Source of the DNA: Anaerolineales bacterium
GTDB taxonomy: Bacteria; Chloroflexota; Anaerolineae; Anaerolineales; UBA11579
Length of the DNA: 64,000 bases
Direction: 5' to 3'
Assembly: GCA_021463845.1 (NCBI GenBank)
Contig: JAJTXV010000005.1
Coordinates: forward strand, 131,718-195,717
A model generated the notes under the pieces. That model was not told where the DNA came from and did no database searches. It saw nothing but the letters and a program-made list of their open reading frames with translations. Positions 18,001-25,232 of this stretch are shown here, piece by piece. Every line of letters begins with the position of its first letter. Within the stretch, counting starts at the first letter, position 1. A program made the translations under genes and the position numbers.

Positions 18001-18188
18001 GCTCTTCTTTCATCCGGACTATACCGTCGGCCCCGGAGTTTCACCGGATCCTGCGCTCAAACGAGCGCTCGTGGGCTCTACCACCGATCGGGAATCTACG
18101 TATCGGCTTCGCCGATACTAATGGCGTTGCTCCGCAACGCCACTAAATGGAGCGCAGCTCCACTGTATCACCCTGCCCCGAAGAGTAT
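18001..18188 (-). promoter_or_regulatory. FMN riboswitch (RFN element) with an enlarged P2 loop
   Basis: Read on the reverse strand. It starts CTCTTCGGGGCAGGGTGA (5' P1 and P2), continues ATTCCCGATCGGTGGTAGAG and GGATCCGGTGAAACTCCGG, then GCCGACGGTATAGTCCGGAT, and ends GAAAGAAGAG, which closes P1. These are the conserved RFN blocks in order. Between GGGTG (18169-18173) and TTCCC (18090-18094), where the P2 loop is normally a few bases, there are 74 bases holding three perfect hairpins (18100-18118, 18122-18142, 18148-18162). It controls the ABC importer genes downstream. Confidence 0.92.
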
Positions 18189-18202
18189 TTAGTTGTCAAA
18201 AC

Positions 18203-18417
18203 CCAGTAGCAGCAGTTGCGTAGCAACTGCCAACGTTGTGGCGCTAGCCACAACGCACCTGCCACCGAAGAGTATTCAATTGCATGAAAACCATGGCGTT
18301 TCATGCTTTTCGAAACGCCCAGCGCAGCAAAGCTGCGCAAAAGCCAGTAGCAGCAGTTGCGTAGCAACTGCCAACGTTGTGGCGCTAGCCACAACGTACC
18401 TGCCACCGAAGAGTATT
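18203..18417. repeat. Two 74-bp repeats upstream of the riboswitch, each carrying a copy of the riboswitch 5' arm
   Basis: 18203-18276 and 18344-18417 are almost identical (one visible mismatch). Each contains hairpins CAGTTGCGTAGCAACTG and CGTTGTGGCGCTAGCCACAACG and ends in ACCTGCCACCGAAGAGTATT. That 20-mer nearly equals the riboswitch 5' segment at 18170-18189 (ACCCTGCCCCGAAGAGTATT). Between and after the repeats are further hairpins built on GCGTTTC/GAAACGC and GCGCAGC/GCTGCGC. No gene is seen in 18189-18506. Confidence 0.8.
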
Positions 18418-18506
18418 TAGTTGTAAGGGCAACCGGCGTTTCGTGCTTTCCGAAACGCCCGCGCAGCGAAGCTGCGCAACTCACTGATTATAACCACCTG
18501 CATGCA

Positions 18507-19022
18507 CTACTTCGAGCCACCCTCAACCGTCTCGATGTCGGCCAGGGTGCTTTGCACGTACTGCTCTGCCAGCAGCAGGTTGCCGCTAGAGCGTTCGATC
18601 ACGCTCAGGATCGTGCTCATCTTGGAGACTTCCTCCAGCTGCTCGTTCACGAACCAGCCCAGGAACTCCTGGGCGATGTAGTCCTTCTCCTTGACGGCAA
18701 TGTCCATCAGGTCATTGATCTGGCGGGTAACTTCCTCTTCCCACTGCAACGCCGCACCCACCGCATCCTGCGGCGACTTAAAGTCAGCCCGCGCTTGCGC
18801 AATAGCCGGCACACCGATCGTGCCGCCCGCATCCAGCACATAGCGCACAAACTTCATGGCGTGGGCATTCTCCTCGGCGGCCTGGTCAAAGAACAGCTTG
18901 CCGAACATCAGCATGTTCTCAGCGGTGAAGTATGAGGCAATGTTGACATACTGCATGGCGGCGCCAAACTCACGCCCCACTTGGTCATTGATGGCTTTTT
19001 CAAGCGTTTTGCTAATTAACAT
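18507..19022 (-). CDS. ftnA: Ferritin
   Basis: 171 residues from ATG at 19022, which has AGGAGC at a good distance; upstream in-frame starts lack a ribosome site. Four-helix ferritin fold with metal-site residues in NDQVGREFGAAMQYVNIASYF, FFDQAAEENAHAMKFVRYV (ExxH), and WFVNEQLEEVSKMSTIL. Length matches bacterial non-haem ferritin, which oxidises and stores iron in a 24-mer shell. It lies on the same strand just upstream of the riboswitch leader but is probably a separate unit. Confidence 0.92.
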   Translation of the reverse strand: MLISKTLEKAINDQVGREFGAAMQYVNIASYFTAENMLMFGKLFFDQAAEENAHAMKFVRYVLDAGGTIGVPAIAQARADFKSPQDAVGAALQWEEEVTRQINDLMDIAVKEKDYIAQEFLGWFVNEQLEEVSKMSTILSVIERSSGNLLLAEQYVQSTLADIETVEGGSK

Positions 19023-19138
19023 TCTTGCTCCTTTGTTGCCCAAGTCTACCATATGTTCACCCTGGTTGATAAATAAAAACAACTAAATATAAGATTGCGG
19101 TTATTTCTATGGGTTATATCATAAATATTCTTAAAAGC

Positions 19139-19164
19139 AACGGCCAGCCTCTCGGCTGGCCGTT
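19139..19164 (-). terminator. Terminator after the SPFH gene
   Basis: An 11-bp perfect stem (AACGGCCAGCC, 19139-19149, with 19154-19164), four-base loop, and GCTTTT following on the reverse strand. Confidence 0.8.
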
Positions 19165-19181
19165 GACATATTCATCGAGCC

Positions 19182-20210
19182 TTACGGGTTGGTGCTCGGC
19201 AGCGGCAGCAGGAAGGGGTTATCCGTAGGCACCAACATCACCTGGATGTTGGGCGCCAGCTTCTGGATGTACTCGAGCGTCAAGATGTCCGGGTTCTGGC
19301 CGATGGCTTCCGCCAGCATGCGCAGCGCTTCAGCCTCGGCTTCCGCCTGGATCAGGCGGGCCTCCGCCTCACCCTGCGCACGGATCACGGCCGCATCCGC
19401 CGCACCCTGCGCCACCTGGCGGGCCTGCTCGGCCTCCTGGCGGCGCTGCTCCACGACAAACGCAGCCTGCTGGGCCTGCTGCTCGGCGATCTGCTTCTGC
19501 TCCACCGAGTCAGCATACTCAGCCGAGAAGGCAATATTGCGCACAACAAAGTCAGCCAGCTCCAGCCCGTTCATTTCAAAACGGCGCTGCAGCTCAGCCG
19601 AGATCATCTCGGTCAGCTCCAGGCGGTGAGTGCTGTAGACCTGCTCAATGCCGAACTGAGCCACCGCATCGCGGATGATGCCGCGCACGATCGGGCGCAC
19701 CATGCCGTTGATGTAGCGGTTCTGCCAGCGAATGTGCACATCCACCACTTCTTCGGGCTTGATCGAAAAGATCACTGAAGCGTCCACATGCACGATCTGA
19801 CCATCCGAGGTACGCGACTCGACCGCATCATCGCGGAACACATCGCTTTCCTCAGGCACCACCGACATGGTATAGGTCTGGCGCGAGATCGTATACGGGA
19901 TCACGTTCTCAGCGAACGGCACCACCCAGTGCAAGCCGGGCTGCAGAGCTTCGTTACGGATACCGCCCTGGGTGGCGCTGATGACCACGCCGCGCTCACT
20001 CGGCTGGATGAACACCAAGCCGGCTGCCAGCGTGCTAAGCACCACGGCCAGGGCGATCGAGCCGGCGATCAGCAGACCGCCACCAGCCATGCTAGTTGCG
20101 CCGCGCACGCTGCGGCTGCGCACGGTGCGCACCACCACCAGGGCGATGACACCGATCACCACCAGCCAGGCCACTGCAGAAAGAAATGCCAGAATATTTA
20201 CAAGTTCCAT
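19182..20210 (-). CDS. SPFH/band-7 (prohibitin/HflK-like) membrane protein
   Basis: 342 residues. Two N-terminal hydrophobic helices (about 5-27 and 44-70) are followed by a band-7 domain (ERGVVISATQGGIRNEALQPGLHWVVPF, VHVDASVIFSIKPEE, RNIAFSAEYADSVEQKQIAEQQAQQAAFVVEQ). A long Ala/Glu/Gln-rich coiled coil follows (about 235-305), and the tail has LTLEYIQKLAPNIQVMLVP. Such proteins form large membrane-bound rings and often modulate proteases. No protease partner is adjacent. SD sequence GGAGGAGC precedes the ATG. Confidence 0.88.
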   Translation of the reverse strand: MELVNILAFLSAVAWLVVIGVIALVVVRTVRSRSVRGATSMAGGGLLIAGSIALAVVLSTLAAGLVFIQPSERGVVISATQGGIRNEALQPGLHWVVPFAENVIPYTISRQTYTMSVVPEESDVFRDDAVESRTSDGQIVHVDASVIFSIKPEEVVDVHIRWQNRYINGMVRPIVRGIIRDAVAQFGIEQVYSTHRLELTEMISAELQRRFEMNGLELADFVVRNIAFSAEYADSVEQKQIAEQQAQQAAFVVEQRRQEAEQARQVAQGAADAAVIRAQGEAEARLIQAEAEAEALRMLAEAIGQNPDILTLEYIQKLAPNIQVMLVPTDNPFLLPLPSTNP

Positions 20211-20264
20211 TGCTCCTCCTCAAGAGCCGGACCGGCTTGCGTGGTAGCATGCCGAGGGATTGCG

Positions 20265-20969
20265 ATGATTCATTATAAGGCGCGCCTCACCTCCCTCCTG
20301 TTAGAACCCTATCAGAACGCCGCCGCCCGGCTGCTGCTGCCGCGCGCCGCCCTGCCCCGCCCTGGCCAATACTTGCAAGCGCACGACCCCGCCGACGGCG
20401 AGGCCGCCATCGCCACCCAACTGTTCGCGGCGGGCTACGAGCCCGCGGACGCGGAGGGCGAATTGGCCCAACTGGCCGTGGCCGGCCCGTTACCCGCGGG
20501 CTGGCAGCCAGGCGCCAGCTTGCAGCTGCGCGGCCCGCTGGGCCGCGGCTTCAGCCTGCCGCACAACGCCCGGCGTTTGGCGCTGGCCGCCAGCGGCCGC
20601 CACCCCGCCCGCCTGCTGCCGCTAGCCGTGCAAGCGGCCGAGGTGGCCCTGTTCTGCGATGAGCCGCTGGGCGAACTGCCTGCCCAGATCGAAGTGCAGC
20701 CGCTGTCTGCCCTCGCCTCCGCACTTACTTGGGCCGACTTTGTGGCCGTGGACATCCCACCTGCTCATATAGAAGAACTGCCCAGGCTGCTGGGCATCCA
20801 TGAGCGCGCCCCTAAGACGCTGCGCGGCCAGGCGCTGGTCACGCCGCCCATGCCGTGTGGCGGGTTGGCACAGTGCGGCGTCTGCAGTTTATCCACTCCG
20901 CACAAGCCCTTACTGGCCTGCGGAAGTGGCCCGGTTTATGACCTGGCAAGCCTGCTGCCCAATGCTTGA
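20265..20969 (+). CDS. PyrK-like protein: dihydroorotate dehydrogenase electron-transfer subunit relative
   Basis: 234 residues from ATG at 20265 with GAGGG seven bases upstream. The C-terminus carries the PyrK [2Fe-2S] pattern PCGGLAQCGVC followed by LLACGSGPVYDL, four cysteines in the expected spacing. The N-terminal half (LRGPLGRGFSLP) is compatible with a reduced flavin-binding reductase domain, but the classical RxYS and NAD motifs are not obvious. PyrD is not adjacent. It may be a divergent PyrK or an uncharacterised Fe-S flavoprotein subunit. Divergently oriented from the SPFH gene. Confidence 0.7.
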   Translation: MIHYKARLTSLLLEPYQNAAARLLLPRAALPRPGQYLQAHDPADGEAAIATQLFAAGYEPADAEGELAQLAVAGPLPAGWQPGASLQLRGPLGRGFSLPHNARRLALAASGRHPARLLPLAVQAAEVALFCDEPLGELPAQIEVQPLSALASALTWADFVAVDIPPAHIEELPRLLGIHERAPKTLRGQALVTPPMPCGGLAQCGVCSLSTPHKPLLACGSGPVYDLASLLPNA

Positions 20970-21240
20970 CAAGCCAGCTCGCATACAAAAGCCGAGGAAT
21001 CCTTTAGGTCAAGAAGAGACGCCCGGTATCAGCCTAGCCAACAAGAAGACTCACAGCCGTCCTGTCCAGCAGCTTGACGCACCCAACAACATCCCGGCTT
21101 GCATACAAACTTGCGTTATAGATGCCGCATGCAAACCATGTCAGTCACATCAGCTGGCTACACCCAGCGGTCGCCTACTCCATCCCCCCAAAGCCCTCTG
21201 TAAAGTTGTTACTAATATATTTTGACCCCCACCCTGCGTC
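20970..21240. other. Noncoding stretch after the PyrK-like gene
   Basis: About 270 bases with no convincing gene, promoter or RNA. Words such as GCTTGCATACAAA recur loosely (near 20977 and 21100). It leads into the 96-bp repeats. Confidence 0.5.
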
Positions 21241-21448
21241 GCGCAATAATAACTTCACACAGATGTGTAGTTTCGTTGCCGGGCGTGCCCGGCAGAAACT
21301 ACAACGCGTGGCGCAGCCACGCAACCACCCCGCGCCGCGCAATAATAACTTCACACAGATGTGTAGTTTCGTTGCCGGGCGTACCCAGCAGAAACTACAA
21401 CGCGTGGCGCAGCCACGCAACCGCCCCTCTCCGCGCACTAATAACTTC
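21241..21448. repeat. 96-bp tandem repeat, about 2.2 copies, strongly palindromic
   Basis: Copies begin at 21241, 21337 and 21433 (partial), each opening GCGCAATAATAACTTC (third copy GCGCACTAATAACTTC). Within each full unit lie a long hairpin, TGTAGTTTC...GAAACTACA enclosing TTGCCGGGC/GCCCGGCA, and a shorter one, GCGTGGCGCAGCCACGC. Few differences separate the copies. The array fills the space between two convergent genes. Confidence 0.85.
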
Positions 21449-21466
21449 TGCGCCGGTGAGATACCT

Positions 21467-22912
21467 CTACGAAACGCTGGCGGCGACCTGTTCCCCGTAG
21501 GCCATCAGCGCCGCCACCATTTCCGGCGTGCGGCCTTCGGCGTACACACGCAGCACCGGCTCGGTGCCCGAAGGGCGGATCAGCAGCCACGAATCATCCG
21601 CCATGATGTACTTGCTGCCATCCCGGCTCACCACCTCCAGCACTTTCTCGCCGCCGATGGCGTCAGGCGCTTCTTCGGTGAGCTTGGCAGTCATCACCTT
21701 CTTCTCCACCGGGCGGCTGAGCCGCAGGTCCTTGCGCGCATAGTGCGCCGGCCCCACACTGGCCAGCAGGTCCGCCACCAGGGCGCCCAGCGTGCCGCCC
21801 GAGCGCGCCACCATCTCGACCACCAGCAAACCCATCAGCACCCCATCGCCTTCGGGGATATGCCCGGTGAACGAAATACCACCCGACTCTTCCCCACCGA
21901 TGAGCACATTGCCCGCCAGCATGTGGTCGGCAATGTGATTGAAGCCCACCGGGGTCTCTTCCACCTGCAGGCCGTACTTGGCCGCCAGGCGGTCGATCAT
22001 CCGCGTTGTGGACACGGTGCGGATCACCTTGCCCTTCAGGCCGCGCGTCTCCACCAAGTGGCGCAGCGCCAGCGACATGATCTTGTGCGGGTCAACGAAC
22101 ATGCCGTCTTCATCCATGGCTCCCACCCGGTCGGCGTCGCCGTCCGTGGCCACTCCAAAGTAGCCGGGGTGCTGGGCGATGGCATCCGCCAGCTCCTGCA
22201 AATGCGGCATGATCGGCTCCGGGTGCACGCCGCCGAAGCCGGGGTTCATCTCGCCGCGGATCTCGGTCACTTCGCAGCCCGCCTCGCGCAGCATGGCGGC
22301 GATATGCCGGCGGCCGGAGCCGAACATGGAATCCACCAACACCCGCTGCGGATTCTTGCGGATGGTGTCAAAGTCGATCAAAGTAGCCAGATGGGCCTTG
22401 TAGGCCGGCATGGGGTCAAAGCGGGTGACCAGCTCTTGCGCCACGGCTTGCTTGAAATCCATCACCGAGGCGCCCCGGCCGCGGGCTTCGTTGTCGCTCA
22501 GGTAAATTTCCACCCGGTGGCACAGCTCGTGCGGGGCCGAGCCGCCATAGGCGGCCTTGAGCTTGACGCCGTTGTAGCGCGGCGGGTTGTGCGAGGCCGT
22601 GATCATCACCCCGCCGATCGCCTGGTGCTCACGCACCGCATACGAGATCGCCGGGGTGGGCGCATCGGCAACCGCCAGCAGCACGCGCAGCCCGTTGGCG
22701 GCCAGCACGCGGGCCACATCGCCCGCGAAACGGTCAGACAGAAAGCGCGTATCGAAGCCCACCACCACCTGGGGCGACTGCTCCCCGCCGTTGGTCTGCA
22801 GGTCAGCCCGCATCGCATCCGCGATCGCCTGGGCCACCATGCGCAGATTGGCAAAGGTGAAGGTATCGGAGATCACGGCGCGCCAGCCGTCTGTACCGAA
22901 ATGAATGGGCAT
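21467..22912 (-). CDS. Phosphoglucomutase/phosphomannomutase family protein
   Basis: 481 residues. All four family motifs are intact: catalytic serine loop TASHNPPRYNGVKLK, metal loop DGDADR, sugar-binding loop GEESGGIS, and phosphate-binding loop RPSGTEPVLRVYAE. The start MPIHFGTDGWRA matches the usual N-terminus. The enzyme interconverts hexose 1- and 6-phosphates; which sugar is preferred cannot be decided. Convergent with the preceding plus-strand gene across the tandem repeat. Confidence 0.92.
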   Translation of the reverse strand: MPIHFGTDGWRAVISDTFTFANLRMVAQAIADAMRADLQTNGGEQSPQVVVGFDTRFLSDRFAGDVARVLAANGLRVLLAVADAPTPAISYAVREHQAIGGVMITASHNPPRYNGVKLKAAYGGSAPHELCHRVEIYLSDNEARGRGASVMDFKQAVAQELVTRFDPMPAYKAHLATLIDFDTIRKNPQRVLVDSMFGSGRRHIAAMLREAGCEVTEIRGEMNPGFGGVHPEPIMPHLQELADAIAQHPGYFGVATDGDADRVGAMDEDGMFVDPHKIMSLALRHLVETRGLKGKVIRTVSTTRMIDRLAAKYGLQVEETPVGFNHIADHMLAGNVLIGGEESGGISFTGHIPEGDGVLMGLLVVEMVARSGGTLGALVADLLASVGPAHYARKDLRLSRPVEKKVMTAKLTEEAPDAIGGEKVLEVVSRDGSKYIMADDSWLLIRPSGTEPVLRVYAEGRTPEMVAALMAYGEQVAASVS

Positions 22913-23031
22913 TTGTATTGACCTCGTTACTAGTTTGTCAGGGGAAGTGCAAAAATTCTAACACTGCTGGCCAATTTTTCGCCGAACGCCCCGAAAAGCG
23001 CCTGATTCTTGCGCATGCTAAAATGCCAACT

Positions 23032-24684
23032 ATGGCTACAAAGAACGGCGCCAGTGTGGCTGAGCGCGTTGCCCTTTTAAAGGAACTGGCGCTCTTCCGA
23101 GACATTAGCGAAGTGGACCTGCAGCACATTGCCGCCCGTTTCATCGAGTATCACCTGCCGCGCGGGCAGGAGCTGTACGAGCAGGGCGAGCTGGCCGAGA
23201 ACCTGTATATCGTCCACAGCGGCCACCTGCGCTGCGAGCTGGTCAACGCCAGCCAACAGGTCGTGGCCTCAGCCCTGCAAAATGGCGATGTGTTCGGCGC
23301 CCGCAGTCTGGGCTTGGACGGTAGCGCCATCTCGCGGGTCAAAGCCCTTCACGCCACCCAGCTCCTCTACTTGCCCCGCCGTGACCTGGCGCGCCTGCTG
23401 CAAGCCTTCCCGGCTCTGGCGGAGCGCCTGCGCACGCTGGCCGCCGGCCGCTCGCTCAAGCCGGATGCCGAGTTTGACTGGCTGGGCCGCGATGAGTCGA
23501 TCCAGTTCGTGATGCGCAAGCATTCCGCCGCCCTGTGGCTGCGCATGGCCCGCGCCCTACTGCTGGCCATCGGCAGCATGCTGTGCATACTCTTCGGGCT
23601 GGAGGCAGCCAACCCGCTGCCCTGGCTGCTGGCCGCCTCCGGCCTGCTGCTGGGCGCCGGCGGCTGGGCCGCTTGGGAGCTGGCCGACTGGCGTAACGAC
23701 TACTATGTCCTCACCGACCAGCGCGTGATCTGGCTGGAGCAGAAACTGTTGCGCTCCGCCAGCCGGGTCGAAGCGCCGCTGGAAACGGTGCAATCCGTCA
23801 ACACTCACACCACCCTACTGGGGCGCATACTGGGCTTTGGCGATGTGATGATCCAGACTTTCACCAGCACCGTGGCCATGCCCAAGGTCGGCGACCCGCA
23901 GACCACCAAATTCCTAGTCGAGGAATACGTGCTGCGCCAACGCCGCGGCGCCCGCGCCACCCGCCACGACGATATTCGCCAGGCCGTGCGTGAGAGCCTC
24001 GGCACTGCCCCACACAACCGCGCCACCGGCCGGCCCATCGCGTCTGTGGCTCAGGCGCCCAGCCGCACCGAGCGCCTGTGGATGTTCCCCACTCGCACGG
24101 TGGACGGCGACAAGATCATCTATCACAAGCACTGGGCCAAGCTGTTCGGCACACTGGTCTTCCCAGTGCTGGCGTTCATCGGCGTGCTGTGGGCGGTCAA
24201 CTTCGTATACAACGGCCTGCCCAGCGATGGCGCCGGCTGGCTCATCATGCTGGCCGCCTTGCTCATCCCGATCGGCTTCATGGTTTACCACTATGTGGAC
24301 TGGCAGAACGATATCTACCTGCTCACGCCCGAAAGCCTGATGGACTCGGAGAAGAAGCCGCTGGGCAGCCTGATCACCAAAACCGCGCCGCTCGCCAATG
24401 TGCTCAGCCTGGAGAACCACCGCATCGGGCTGCTGGGCCTACTCTTCAACTTCGGCGTGGTGCGCATCAATGTAGGCGACAGCTGGCTGGATTTTGACGG
24501 CGTGCACGACCCGGCCCAGGTGCAGCAAGACATCTTTGCCCGTATCGAAGCCTTCAAGCTCAAAGCGCAAAAGCAGCGAGACCTGGATGAGCGCGGCCGC
24601 ATGGCCGAATGGCTCAAGGTCTACGAAGAAGAGCGCACCCGCGGCCTGCGCCGGGCGGGCGATGACACCGAAGCGGTAGAATAA
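23032..24684 (+). CDS. Cyclic-nucleotide-binding-domain protein with membrane helices and PH-like domains
   Basis: 550 residues from ATG at 23032. Residues about 15-125 form a cNMP/Crp-type beta-barrel (LFRDISEVDLQHIAARFIEYHLPRGQELYEQGELAENLYIVHSG). Next come two membrane helices, a bacterial PH-like segment (YYVLTDQRVIWLEQ, GFGDVMIQTF), then a second pair of helices and a second PH-like segment (NDIYLLTPESLMDSEKKPLG, FNFGVVRINVG). The tail is charged. No DNA-binding domain is present, so this is a membrane sensor-like protein. The ATG at 23023 overlaps a TAAAAT box (23019-23024) that suits a leaderless start at 23032. Confidence 0.8.
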   Translation: MATKNGASVAERVALLKELALFRDISEVDLQHIAARFIEYHLPRGQELYEQGELAENLYIVHSGHLRCELVNASQQVVASALQNGDVFGARSLGLDGSAISRVKALHATQLLYLPRRDLARLLQAFPALAERLRTLAAGRSLKPDAEFDWLGRDESIQFVMRKHSAALWLRMARALLLAIGSMLCILFGLEAANPLPWLLAASGLLLGAGGWAAWELADWRNDYYVLTDQRVIWLEQKLLRSASRVEAPLETVQSVNTHTTLLGRILGFGDVMIQTFTSTVAMPKVGDPQTTKFLVEEYVLRQRRGARATRHDDIRQAVRESLGTAPHNRATGRPIASVAQAPSRTERLWMFPTRTVDGDKIIYHKHWAKLFGTLVFPVLAFIGVLWAVNFVYNGLPSDGAGWLIMLAALLIPIGFMVYHYVDWQNDIYLLTPESLMDSEKKPLGSLITKTAPLANVLSLENHRIGLLGLLFNFGVVRINVGDSWLDFDGVHDPAQVQQDIFARIEAFKLKAQKQRDLDERGRMAEWLKVYEEERTRGLRRAGDDTEAVE

Positions 24685-24697
24685 CGCCTTGGAATTT

Positions 24698-25222
24698 ATG
24701 GCTACCCGACAGATCGTCAACTATCCCAGCGACATTCTGGAGCAAAAAGCGCAGCGCGTAGAGCGCATTGACGCCGAAGTCCAGACCCTGATCGACGACA
24801 TGATCGAGACCATGCGCAATGCGCCCGGGGTAGGCCTGGCCGCGCCGCAGGTCAACGTGCCGCTTCGTATTGTGGTTATCGAATACGGCGAACCTGACAA
24901 CGAAGACGAGGAGCCGGCCGAGAAGCAGCTCTTCACGCTCATCAATCCTGAAATAAGCCGCATGAGCCGCGAAAAAGAGATGGGTACCGAAGGCTGCCTA
25001 TCCTTCCCCGGCATTCTGGCCGAAGTCGAGCGCTCGCTGGCTGTCACCGTGGTGGCGCAGGATCGCAACGGCGATCCGCTCAAGATCAAGGCGGAAGGCT
25101 GGCTGGCGCGCATCTTCCAGCACGAAATTGACCACCTCAACGGCGTGCTGTTCACCGAACGCGCCCAGAAGGTGTACGAGATCAAGCCGGACGAAGAAGC
25201 CGAACAAGACCCCGCGGCCTGA
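24698..25222 (+). CDS. def: Peptide deformylase
   Basis: 174 residues from ATG at 24698; a TTG at 24689 would add three residues. The three deformylase motifs are intact: GVGLAAPQV, EGCLSFPG and QHEIDHLNG, giving the metal ligands Cys, His and His and the catalytic Glu. It removes formyl groups from nascent chains. It follows the cNMP/PH gene closely and is followed 11 bases later by recF, so the three may share a transcript. Confidence 0.95.
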   Translation: MATRQIVNYPSDILEQKAQRVERIDAEVQTLIDDMIETMRNAPGVGLAAPQVNVPLRIVVIEYGEPDNEDEEPAEKQLFTLINPEISRMSREKEMGTEGCLSFPGILAEVERSLAVTVVAQDRNGDPLKIKAEGWLARIFQHEIDHLNGVLFTERAQKVYEIKPDEEAEQDPAA

Positions 25223-25232
25223 GGCCAGCTGC

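Noticed and set aside
17804-18013. Upstream extension of the permease reading frame through the terminator and riboswitch end
   Set aside because: It would translate the expression platform; the GTG at 17803 has a good ribosome binding site.
18203-18417. CRISPR array
   Set aside because: Only two repeat copies, each 74 bp with internal hairpins, no regular spacers and no cas genes.
21241-21448. CRISPR or origin iterons
   Set aside because: Head-to-tail units with no spacers; no dnaA boxes or replication genes nearby.
21122-22921. Long plus-strand open frame across the tandem repeats and opposite the phosphohexomutase
   Set aside because: Starts within the repeat region and continues antisense to a clear enzyme; no family features.
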